Shown here: positions 44,773-60,480 of the stretch, piece after piece
Position numbering within the stretch: position 1 is the stretch's first letter
How the letters are laid out: each line of letters starts with the position of its first letter
Assembly (NCBI RefSeq): GCF_932294415.1
Contig: NC_065544.1
Location: forward strand, 14,669,351-14,733,350
DNA from: Quercus robur
Taxonomy: Eukaryota; Streptophyta; Magnoliopsida; Fagales; Fagaceae
DNA: 64,000 nucleotides
Reading direction: 5' to 3'
Translations under genes and position numbers: made by a program
Notes under the pieces: model-generated
Told to the model about the DNA's origin: nothing
Databases searched by the model: none
Seen by the model: only the letters and a program-made list of their open reading frames with translations

Positions 44773-45859
44773 TATATTTTTAAAATAGCATAACAGGAAA
44801 AAGAAAAAAAAAATAAAAAGAAAAACCTTTTTTCACTAAACGGCAACTCGTTTCATAATTGATATTCAACGAAGAGTAATTGCCACGTCACCATCTTCCT
44901 CTAAAAATTAAATTCCTTCTTGAGTCGAGTCGAGCTCGTTATCATTACTTCCGATTGCTAAGAAGAAACTCTTAGAGTCTCTCAACCATCTCTCTTTGCT
45001 CCAGATCGATTCGAGGTAAGCTCTTTCTTAGATCAAATCTCAGCCGTCTCTCTCTTTTATTTCTCCATTTCTCACTTCAATTTCTCTCTCTGTTTGGTTC
45101 CCGAGAATTCGAGAGAAAACATTAGAAAAAAAAATAAAAGTGAGAAAACCGAAATTCTCTGTTTGGTTACTTTTTAGAATAAGCTCAGACTTTGATTTAG
45201 CTTCTGTTGGAGTGAGATTTCCTCAAACTCAGATCTAAGACTCCTTTTTTTTATTTGTTTCGTTAGTGATTGAATTAGTTTCTAGTGATTCTTTCTGTGT
45301 GTGTGTGTGTGTGTGTGTTTTTTTTTTGTTACATGTTGTGAATTTAGATTTGCAGATCTGAGATTGGCGTTGCATAGATCTCTTAAATATGTGTTAGGCT
45401 TTGTTTGTTTCCTAGGAAAATTTCTTTCATTGAGGCTCTGTATATGGAAATTGTACTGTGAGTCTAAGATCCCATTACCTGAAAATTGCAATGTTGCAAT
45501 TCTCTGAAGATTGTGAATAGTTGCAAAGTACTCTGGGTTTGATTTGGAATTCCCAGTTTGGTGTGTTGTGAAATCTGTTTCATTTGTGGGTTTATGGAAT
45601 TGTATTATTTGTAATAAATTCAATGATGAATAAAGAATTAGACAGCGGAATTGGAATGTGGGTTTCAATTCCAATTCAAAAATGGTTGAGTTGAGTGTGT
45701 GTGTGTGTGTGTGTTTCATTATATTATTTGGGTTATTCTTGGTTGAACTTCTTATTTATGGTGTTAACCGGATTTTTCATTTTGTAGGTGCTTGATATAA
45801 CCTTTATCGCTGCCTTTTTCAATTGGTGGTTGCTGGTTCTTATTTCTCGATAAATCAAG
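44773..45859 (+). promoter_or_regulatory. Promoter and spliced 5' leader of the delta-COP gene
   Basis: Leader exon 1 ends at 45015 (ATTCGAG|GTAAGC) and leader exon 2 begins at 45788 (TTTTGTAG|GTGCTT), giving a 772-base intron. The second leader exon runs 45788-45862 and ends with the ATG. (GT)n tracts lie at 45295-45320 and 45695-45714 in the intron. The transcription start is probably in 44880-44980; no clear TATA box was found. Confidence 0.6.
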
Positions 45860-52056
<6,197 letters not shown>

Positions 52057-52961
52057 CATGTTTTTATATGTTACTGGATTATGAGTATTTAAAAATGAAT
52101 CAGCAGTTTTCTTCCATTTTTGTACTTCATTCTCTCAAAAAGTGAGATCTGTGATGCTGGACTTGTTATTTTCACTGATATGAACCTCATTCTTCTCAAT
52201 TTAGGATGTTTATTATGTGGGTTCTTTCTGGTTCCTACTTTCTCGGTTGTTGTATATGTGCGACTCATTCTGCATTCCAATTCTGTCAAGTCCAGATTCT
52301 GTGAATCTATTTTTTGCTATACAGAGTGTTACAAACCTAAGCAATTTTGTCGAGTTCATCTCCAAATCTTTATTCTTCAAATTATTGTGCCTTCTTCCTT
52401 TGTTCTGCTTTGTCCTAAATTTGAAACCTTGTCTATTGCAGCTGACATACTGTGAGTACGATTGAACTAAATAAAAATGCTCAAAAGTTGAAACTAAATA
52501 AAAATACACAAAAGTCGAAACATGGATCCATTAGTTGAATATTAATAATCCTCTTAAAAAGAAAGTATTATCATATGTTACTATGAATGTCAACAATCAT
52601 TCTATCTACTTCTCAAAAGTAGTCGCGGTGTTTACATTTATGGGAAATAGAAAACCTAAATAACTCAATTAGTTCATGAATAAGTTTGAGATCGTTCGAC
52701 AAGAAAATGAACCAAGTTGGAGTATAATCTAGCTTGACAATGAGTTTGAGCTTTTGAAATAAATATAAATGAACCAATTGTAAATTTTTAATGCTCAATT
52801 CAGTTTGACTTGTTTATAGCCTTATTCTTAATACACCCAAAAAAAGGGACTTTATTTCACAGAAATTTAAATTCTGTCATGTCATGTGCCCAATTATAAC
52901 CAACAAATGATATACCCCAACACAGAAGGGTTGTTTGCAGTCTTTGGATCCATGGTCGTTT
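52057..52961. other. delta-COP 3'UTR and intergenic
   Basis: The first few hundred bases are presumably 3'UTR. GAACTAAATAAAAATGCTCAAAAGT and GAAACTAAATAAAAATACACAAAAGT at 52464-52516 form an imperfect tandem repeat. Overlapping frames on both strands at 52120-52509 have no domain. Confidence 0.5.
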
Positions 52962-52969
52962 GTTTTTGT

Positions 52970-53575
52970 CAAGGTTCTCAGACTCGGACTGGACTGAGAG
53001 GTTGGATCATGAAAACTGAGAACCGGATTGAAATCCGATTTTTTAAGCATAGAGAACCGGGCATATGTGGCAATTCCATGAACCCCTAAAACCGAGGTTG
53101 GACTACACGGTTCATGTAGAACCGGTGGCAAGAACCATGCGGTCCACCCCTTAGCAATTTTTATTTATTTATTTATAAAAACAACTTAACACAATTTTAT
53201 TCTATTTAATTAAATTATCAATCTCTTACAAGGAAAAAAAATTATAATTAAAATCCTTTAAAGATATTCAACTTTATTTCAAAAATTAATCATAAATTTT
53301 AATGTTTTCATGGTTATTATTTTATTTTATTAACTTTCTTATTTAATTATTAAATATATGCTTGAAAATCATTAAATTTTCCTCACATATATAGATATAT
53401 TAGTCAATTTTGCTAGTTTAATAAATTTAATATATATATATATAGGCTTTAATTAATTATTAAATTAATTATGATGTCATCATGGTTCGATCCCGGTTCG
53501 ACCTCAGTTCGACCTCAAAAACTTTGAACCTCAATTTTTTACGGTTCAATGAACGGTTCGGATCTGAAAACCTTG
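52970..53575. mobile_element. 606-bp non-autonomous hAT element with perfect 8-bp target duplication
   Basis: GTTTTTGT occurs at 52962-52969 and at 53576-53583. The element starts CAAGGTTCTCAGACTCGG and ends GGATCTGAAAACCTTG, inverted repeats of each other with a few differences. GAACCGG/CCGGTTC words are scattered through both arms. An exact 8-bp duplication is the mark of the hAT superfamily. No transposase is coded. Confidence 0.85.
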
Positions 53576-53940
53576 GTTTTTGTTCCTTAAAATAGCAAAT
53601 GTTACAGTTCACAATGTAGCCTCTAAGCAATGTCTTATATTGCTATGGGGCCATCATAATTTCTAGCTTGCCTCCTTGGAATTTTGTTAGTCAAATGGAA
53701 ATGGAAAGCCCACCGTTTTATATACAAAAACATTGAACTTTGTAAAACCCAAATGTTTTGGACTAGTATGATTGTTTTCAGTAACTTCTAACATAAGTAA
53801 GTCAAGAAAGTTCTATTTTTCTTTTATTTTTTTGATGGGAAGAAATTTTTATTCATTAACGCTATATTTGTATCAAAGTAAAATATTTCTTAAAATGGTT
53901 CTTAGAATGGTAAAACATGTTGCGTTACACATCATCCAAT

Positions 53941-53986
53941 GTGACAAATGTTTTTTTTTTTTTCTCAAAAAAGTGACGAATGTTTT
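53941..53986 (+). mobile_element. Poly-A micro-insertion, 14-bp duplication
   Basis: GTGACAAATGTTTT (53941-53954) recurs with one mismatch as GTGACGAATGTTTT at 53973-53986. The insert is T residues, CTC and an A tail, the same TTTCTC-An end as at 3963, 22976 and 63292. Confidence 0.7.
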
Positions 53987-55348
53987 ATGATTCTATGAAA
54001 ATAAAACATTTGTCACGATACACAACATCCTTAATCCAACATGACAAGATAAATAACCTATATATAGAAGGATTACATTGGCATCTCAATGTATACCCAC
54101 TAAGCTCTAAGCCGAATACTAAAATGTTTGTGATTTAAACCGAGCCCCCCCCAACATAACCTGACAATTTGTCTAGTGCTACTTCTTTCTTTGCTAATGG
54201 TGTTTGCCAATTAGAGTCATACCATGTGATCAACAATGATAGCTCCTTAATTGGGCATTCGAAATGAGTTAGGGGGAGAGGGGGGAGGGGGCATTCTCAA
54301 CGTGTGTTAGCATAACTTTAGACACTTAACCTTGTGTTTGGATAGAGAGAGATGGGGGAAGAAAAGAGCAGGGATATTAGGTAACTACTTGTACATGTTG
54401 TACTCCTCTCCCCCATCTCCCTCCATTCCAAACATTTAGGGATGTGTTAACTTTGACGATCAACTTAAAATTTGCTTCAAGTAGAGATGAGTGCAGAAAC
54501 AATGGTAAATTGGTATTAAGCAAAACACTTCAAATATTCTAATTGCATCTCTTGTTGGATGATTGCAAACAATCATTATCCACCCTCAACAAGTAGCGTT
54601 TCTCAGGTCATCACGAAATTGAACTCTTGCACTGATCTTCAAGCAAAAATGGCCAATTTGCAAGAGAAGACTTTGTAATCAACTATAACATCTAAAGGGT
54701 GTTTGTATTTTGTTTAGTAACAATAGCGCTGGCATCACATGTTCTACTCTCAAAATTTTTTTTCTCTATTAGTGTTATTTATTAAATTCATTTTCTTTAA
54801 AAAAAAATAAAAATAATATATGGATGCATGTTATACCAAGCAAGAATATACCAGCACATGTACTCAAACCTGACCTTGGAGAAAGTATCTTCTAAGCCCG
54901 TTTTATAGAATGGGTTACTCACAAGCAAGTGAATTCCACATTTGTAGGTCGCATACTTGTGAGATGCCCGTTCCATGAGCTAGCATATAGGATAATTTTC
55001 ATTACCCTTATGGCTGGACCAATCATTCTAAGATATAAGGTCATCAACTCCCAAGAAATAGGGGACAAAGTTTATAAACATGACACCAAATAGAATGTAA
55101 GTGATCTATTGTCATATACTCATATGGACTTTTTGATGATTTACCAAATTTTATATAAGAAAATCCTTATACCAAAAATAATTCCATTGCTTCATATCCA
55201 TAAACTATTGCCTCAAAAAGTAAAGCACTTATACATGGAGTTACGACATAAAAAGTGAAAGAGAAAATAATCAGTAGAAAATTATCTTGTAGAGTAGTAA
55301 AGCCAAGTGAATCAAATAGTCTAGAATGGCATCATATAGTAGTGATAA
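53987..55348. other. Intergenic, no gene seen
   Basis: AT-rich with G-rich patches (GGGGGAGAGGGGGGAGGGGGC near 54271). A short inverted pair, GATGGGGGAAGAAAAGAG... CTCTCCCCCATC, lies at 54350-54418. Confidence 0.55.
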
Positions 55349-55364
55349 GATTGAATGTATTAGT

Positions 55365-55460
55365 CAAGAGCCTTATAGCTCAAATGACTAGTATTTTTAA
55401 TGAAGACATCAAAGTTTTAAATTTCTCTCTTCTATTGTAACTATCGAATTATTAAAAAAA
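55365..55460 (+). mobile_element. SINE with 16-bp target duplication
   Basis: GATTGAATGTATTAGT (55349-55364) recurs with one mismatch at 55461-55476. The 96-base insert starts CAAGAGCCTTATAGCTCAAA (A-box-like), has a decayed B box AAGTTTTAAATTTC and ends TATTGTAACTATCGAATTATT plus an A tail. Family shared with the copy at 55555-55650. Confidence 0.75.
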
Positions 55461-55554
55461 GATAGAATGTATTAGTTTTTGGTTAGGATATAATATGCGT
55501 ATGTTGCATGTAGGGCATAAGTCTAAAAATGTTGCAAGTAGGTATTAATCAATG

Positions 55555-55650
55555 TGAAACTTTATTAGTTAAAGTTAACTTCCTAGGGTTTCTAACAAGG
55601 GTTTAAATCTTCCCCTCATTATAACTATCGAGTTTACGAACAAAAAATAA
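55555..55650 (+). mobile_element. Second SINE copy of the same family
   Basis: CTTTATTAGTTAAAGTTAACT (A-box region), AGGGTTTAAATCTTCCCC (B box), then ATTATAACTATCGAGTT and an A-rich tail. The CT-ATTATAACTATCGA end matches the copy 100 bases upstream. Confidence 0.65.
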
Positions 55651-56299
55651 AATCCAATTTAATACTTTTATCTAATATCAATATTTTGTACATAACATGA
55701 ATTTTATTCACAAAGCTTCTTAAAAAAAAAGATTTATTAAATGTTTTATGTACTAAAATAGTAATATAATTAAATTTAATCCTAAAAAAATCAGATTTAA
55801 GAAGAATAAATGTATAATATATAATGAAGAACAAAGTTTTCACCATTGGTCAGAAGAATTTTCCTCCAAACTAGTTTAGAGACAAATTTTTTCCTCTAAT
55901 AATGTGTTTATAACTATGTTTTATTATTTATTTATTTTTATGTTATATAATTAAAAATAAATAAGAAGACGAAAAAAAAAAAAAAAAAAACTTGTTACCA
56001 ATTTAGCAAGAGCAATGCTAAATACACTAAAAAATAAGAAGAGAAATTGATTACATTTTTGTTGTCAATGTATTGGTTCTTATCTAAATCTACCATTATG
56101 TCAAAATTTTTTTTTTTGAATTCATAGAATTACTCATTTACCAAAAATAAGCAATACATTCCCAGAAATTCACAAACCCCAGAGGCAAGGCTATTTCAGA
56201 CATTTCAACCAGCTGAATACAATCATAAATTCATATGGTAAATAGAGATGCCAAATCTGGACCGTTGGATGAAATCAGGTGGTATACTGTACATTACGA
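55651..56299. other. Intergenic, no gene seen
   Basis: AT-rich spacer with an A run at 55973-55990 and a T run at 56108. Confidence 0.55.
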
Positions 56300-57160
56300 A
56301 CTCCATTTACAATCGCTCTCTGACCTCTGTAGTCTGTATCTGTTTTTTGTTGTTTGGTGTAGCGTTGTTCGAGCTTTCTTCGCTAAGCAGTGATAGTGAA
56401 CCCCTCTCTCTCTCTCTCTCTCTCTCTCATCAAGGTAACAATCACTCATTCATTCCTTTTGTTCGATCGTGTTTGGTGTTTTCCGATTGGGTATTCATAG
56501 AGCAAAACATTACAAGTACAATTTAGATTTAAAGGGGTTTTTCGTTTGTGTGTGGTGTTGGTTATTGTATGAGATGATTGGACTTTTTCTAATGTTTTAA
56601 GATATTCATTTGCTTGTCATTCCGATTTGGTTAAAGGGACATGGAATTAGAAATAAATGGTTAGATTATTTTTATATGGAAAAATTTTACATGGGTCCCG
56701 TTTGATTTCCCCAAAAATGGGTTTTTTTGTTTGGTTGCTGGGAAAAAAATGTAATTAGAGAAGAATATGAACATGGGTTCTGTTTGTTTTTCTTGTATTT
56801 TTTTTTTGGTGGATTGGATTTTCCGGGAAATGGGAATTTTTTCTTTCTTGGATTTTTGGGGAAATAGGAGTACAAATGAAAGAGCAGAATTGTTTTTATG
56901 ACTAAGTTTTTATGCCCAAGAAAAATTGACAGGTTTTGAGAAAGTTTTATATTGAGGCACAAGGGACCTAGATTCTTATTGTTGGAAAAATGTTTCTTTC
57001 TTCAGTTTTGTTTTGATGGAAATTCTTTGTGGGTTTAAAGTTTTTTCATAAAATAAAAAAGGAAAAATTTTAGAGTGTGTAATGTTATAAATCATAATTG
57101 GGGGTGTTTGGGGGAAATGGCGTTTCTAATGTTTTGTTCTTTGCAGTTCCTGTGTAGCAA
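56300..57160 (+). promoter_or_regulatory. Spliced 5' leader of the ATP synthase f gene
   Basis: Leader exon 1 ends at 56434 (CATCAAG|GTAACA) immediately after a (CT)n tract at 56404-56428. Leader exon 2 starts at 57147 (TTTGCAG|TTCCTGTG), 14 bases before the ATG, so the intron is 712 bases. The upstream limit of exon 1 is not defined. The plus-strand frame at 56248-56526 reads through this region and is not a gene. Confidence 0.6.
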
Positions 57161-57433
57161 ATGGCAATGAGGAAATTCTACAGCGAGATCAAGGGCCTGA
57201 AGGTGAAGGAGGTGCCTGAACATGTGAAGCCGATGCTTTCCACCAACTATTTGAAGAATGCATTTCAGAGATGGCTGGACAACTACCATGCCAAGTACAT
57301 TCAAACCAGCTCCGTTGAGCCGCTCTTCCATGTCTGCTATGGTGGAATGATCTTTTCCTACCTGGTTGCACTCCCTGAGGAACGCCGCCACCTTAAGCAC
57401 CAGGAGCATGCCAAGGAGCATGGAGGGCACTGA
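57161..57433 (+). CDS. Mitochondrial ATP synthase subunit f (plant ATP17-like)
   Basis: A 90-aa protein in one exon: starts MAMRKFYSEIKGLKVKEVPE, ends EERRHLKHQEHAKEHGGH. The layout matches F-type ATP synthase subunit f: a short matrix-side N-terminus with an LK-KEVP motif (animal f: LKLGELP), then AFQRWLDNYHAKYI (animal f: AFQRGYYRYYNKYI), then one membrane helix VCYGGMIFSYLVAL at about residues 64-77, and a charged tail HLKHQEH. Plant homologues, conserved and about 90 aa long, have been labelled 'fiber protein' or wrongly 'RNA helicase'. Expected location: inner mitochondrial membrane, in the peripheral part of the Fo sector near the dimer interface. The ATG at 57161 is chosen because the leader splice lands 14 bases upstream and the next Met is residue 3. 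Assignment to subunit f rests on my recall of the family. Confidence 0.88.
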   Translation: MAMRKFYSEIKGLKVKEVPEHVKPMLSTNYLKNAFQRWLDNYHAKYIQTSSVEPLFHVCYGGMIFSYLVALPEERRHLKHQEHAKEHGGH

Positions 57434-58470
57434 TGATCAATTTATTGCAGGTGCTTACTCAAATGAGTAATTATGGGGTTTATTTTATTTTTATATTTTT
57501 TTCCTGATAGATATATGCGATTTTTGATTGAAGGCAAGTATTAAATCATTGATACTTAATTTTTGGGTTTTGCTGGTGTTTGTGTCTATTTTAGGAGTAC
57601 TGTGATGTTTCGTTGCTTTTATCATTGGATATTATTGACGAGGTATAATGATATTGGATGAATGCATGTTTTTAGTAGAAATGTTTGATTTTTGTATTTT
57701 GTTTTATTGGTGGTTTTTGAATTTGTGAATGTGGATTTTGTGAGCTTGTAGAGAATTGCATTTGGTGGTGTTGTAGCTGGATTGTAAATGCATGTTGGAT
57801 ATGATTGTCAATAATTGATTAATGACAAATTTAAATGGGTGATGGCATATATATACACACCTTTAGGGCCTGTTACTTGGGTTGTCATCATACCATTTGG
57901 ACAAATGAGGGAGAAGCTTCTTAGGACATAAGTTTGATCTATTTAAGCTTTAAATTCAAGAAGAAATGCCAAATATATTCTCACGTGTCCCATGTTTAGT
58001 TTCTAGGTGGAGAAGAGTCCATTTTAGATTCTTTGCTTTAGTTGACAGATTTTGATCCTGCAAGTGAATTCTGTTTCCAAAGCATTATGTTAGTGTTAGA
58101 GCCTCTAGATTTGGGCACTACTTACAATGAGAAAGGAATGAACATAAAAGGGCAAAGAAATGAGGAGAAAAAAGATAATAGTTTACTATTCCTTGTTTGC
58201 TTATGCAAGAAAAAATGGACAGAGTTTGACAAAGTACTGAAGTAATCGTGAATTACTTGTTATTTTGCTGCCCAAGATGAGTTATAGACGGAGAGCAATG
58301 GTAGTGTGTAAGGATTTCACAATATCAAAAGAAAGGGAGAGCTGTTCTTAGAAAAGAAAAAAGTTGGTCTGCAAATGCGATGTGAATAATGTTTCTAATA
58401 CTTAGAGAACTTGTTAAAATTGACATTTAAGTTTGCAATATTAGCATGCTGAAGACAGCCTCAGGTCTTT

Positions 58471-58614
58471 TCTCTTTCCCCTCGCCAAGCTAGGTTTAGT
58501 GTACACTGGACCTTATGTAGACTATTTCAATGAGTTATAGCCTTCTTCTTTTCCCCTGCTAAGCTAGGTTTAGTGCACTCTGGACCTTACCCAGACTATT
58601 ACAATGAGCTATAG
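58471..58614 (+). repeat. Two-copy ~74-bp tandem repeat
   Basis: AAGCTAGGTTTAGTGTACACTGGACC at 58487 and AAGCTAGGTTTAGTGCACTCTGGACC at 58561 are 74 bases apart. The match spans from TTTCCCCT through AGACTATT-CAATGAG-TATAGC. The second copy runs straight into the SINE at 58603. Confidence 0.85.
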
Positions 58615-58705
58615 CTCAATTGGCACTTACTTCTCCCATAATAATGGGATGGAGGGTGAGGTTGTGGGTTCAAGACCCACTGTACGTGTGTAATTTATCA
58701 GTAAA
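58603..58705 (+). mobile_element. tRNA-derived SINE, plus strand
   Basis: ATGAGCTATAGCTCAATTGG (A box TAGCTCAATTGG), then GTGGGTTCAAGACCCACTG (B box GGTTCAAGACC), tail GTGTGTAATTTATCAGTAAAAAG. The best-preserved SINE here. The 3' TTATCA matches the LINE tail at 34841-34845. Confidence 0.8.
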
Positions 58706-58959
58706 AAGAAGAAGGAAATGTGTTGTAATTTATAAGAAGCTAGTTAGAGAAAGTGTTTTGTCTTTTGGTTACGGTTGGTAACTATCCTTGGAAATCCCTT
58801 TTTTAGATGTCAATTATCCCCAAATATTATTTATCTTGGATTTCTCAAAGATTCAATAACACTTTAGTGATATTCTATGTTGTTTCTTATTTACAGCTCA
58901 AAGCAATTGTTTTGATTGTGGATTACAATTCCATTAAGCCTTTAGTACTTGGTTCAATG

Positions 58960-58988
58960 ACCTTGTGTGTGTGTGTGTGCGCGCGCGT
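58960..58988. repeat. (GT)n/(GC)n microsatellite
   Basis: TGTGTGTGTGTGTGCGCGCGCGTG, alternating purine-pyrimidine. Confidence 0.8.
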
Positions 58989-59554
58989 GTTTGTTGAATT
59001 CCCTTATGTTTCCATTTCCGGTATTTTCTTTGTTCGATTTATATTTAACTCAGTTCATTCCTTTTGTTAGGGGTGTGGGTAAATGCTGGTTGTCAGTTTA
59101 AGTACATACGACTTGCTGTCAATTGGCATTGAGGATGATCTGAAGCTTAAGGCTCACCAAAGCAAGGGTTTTTGGAATTTAGTGCTAGGGTGAGGGTGGG
59201 ATTGTGTGGGCCCCAATCAAGCCTAGCTGAGCCAAGTGTTTGGCTCATGGGCTTAGCTTATATAATAGATTAGTGTTTTCAAGCTCCACTTGAGTTTTAA
59301 TTAAGTTGCTTGAAATTTTCTCTCAATGAGCTGTCTGGTTTTGATTTAGTATTCCAGAAGTCAATAGTGGAAAAGATGTTATGATGTGCAGTTGATAGCA
59401 TCATCATGTGAGAGGTCGTGTTATATTTGTTTGTCATCACTTTATGGCAGCTTTTTGGTGAGAAAATGCTTATATTTATTTGGCAGAGGATGTGTATTAC
59501 TGCTAGAAGAGTACTTCGTTGTTATAACATACTAAACTTAAAATTTTTTCATAC

Positions 59555-59640
59555 CCCTAGGGGCAGCATAATCAGCTAGGGACCTTGCCTCTTGTAGTGT
59601 GGAGTCACTAGTTCGAATATCCCCTTCTCCCTCCCCTTTT
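59555..59640 (+). mobile_element. SINE, plus strand
   Basis: CCTAGGGGCAGCATAATCAGC (decayed A box), GGACCTTGCCTCTTGTAGTG, then CACTAGTTCGAATATCCCC (B box GTTCGAAT) and CTCCCTCCCC. Related to 36283-36365. Confidence 0.6.
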
Positions 59641-60480
59641 GGCCAAATCTTGTTCTTGAGCCTTATTTGATTTTGAAGAAGTGATTTTAGCTTGGTCATT
59701 TACTAAATTAGAAGCTTGTCATAAAGAAAGTCCTAGTGGCATTCAGCACCTCAGTTTTTTATGCAGCTCTAAGATTAATTTTGTGCCTTGATTGAATTTT
59801 TAAATATCTTGTTAGTGCTCCATTGATCAAAAGAGAGAAGTTAAGACTTGTAGGGATGTTGACTATTATGGTTGTGATACATCTTTAAAGATGTATCACA
59901 TGTCTATATCATTTGAAATTTCAGTGTAAAAAGAATCTGTTGAAAATCTGTATTTGTAGATGCATGTTCAACAAATAAATTTTGATAAAACCAAAGAGGT
60001 CTATGATATGCAACAATAGAAATATGTCTCCATTAGTCATTATAATCAAATGAACAACTAACTTGGTTTTCATGCCTTTTACTTTACTGTCACAGAAATC
60101 ATTCTTATTTCAGTTCTTTCACTCATGTTTTGTTTGGCTTGTTACAATGCGTGCACTTAATACTTTTTGTTTCTTCTATGTGCAGGTTCCCCAGTCTTGG
60201 TTGGGAGACCTTTGAAATGCTTATCGTTCTTTGGTTTTGATATCTGGAAATTGTTAACAGAGAAATACTGTTCTTAATTGCATGGCAGCATTAAGCACAA
60301 TAAGATCCACATGAACGATGCTTACAGTACTTTATTATTTTAGTTGGATTGTTGAAAAAAATGTGTATCAGGGGAATTATGCTTTGTTACTTTATTTGCT
60401 TTGATTGCTGAGTCCTGTTGATTAGATGATATTGTCTTGTTGCTTCTATTGTTCCTTGTTTTATGTGGGGTTTTTAAAAC

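Larger units (their letters stand above)
57434..60480 (+). other. ATP synthase f 3'UTR, probably with a 2.7-kb intron
   Basis: Seventeen bases after the TGA is ATTGCAG|GTGCTT (possible donor at 57451) and at 60172-60185 is TTTCTTCTATGTGCAG|GTTCCCC, a good acceptor with a pyrimidine tract. If spliced, the last 3'UTR exon runs from 60186 to about 60480. The intervening DNA holds SINEs and a 74-base tandem repeat and no gene. Inference; transcripts would decide. Confidence 0.4.

Noticed and set aside
45282-45719. 145-codon minus-strand frame
   Set aside because: It covers the delta-COP leader intron antisense, starts and ends in (CA)n-coded His-Thr repeats, and has no domain.
52120-52509. Frames on both strands downstream of delta-COP
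   Set aside because: They lie in the presumed 3'UTR, overlap each other on both strands and have no recognisable protein family.
57092-57430. Minus-strand 112-codon frame
   Set aside because: It is the antisense shadow of the ATP synthase f coding exon, whose plus-strand product is clearly conserved.
58603-58680. tRNA gene
   Set aside because: A and B boxes are present but no acceptor stem or anticodon arm folds; the tail and related copies show it is a SINE.
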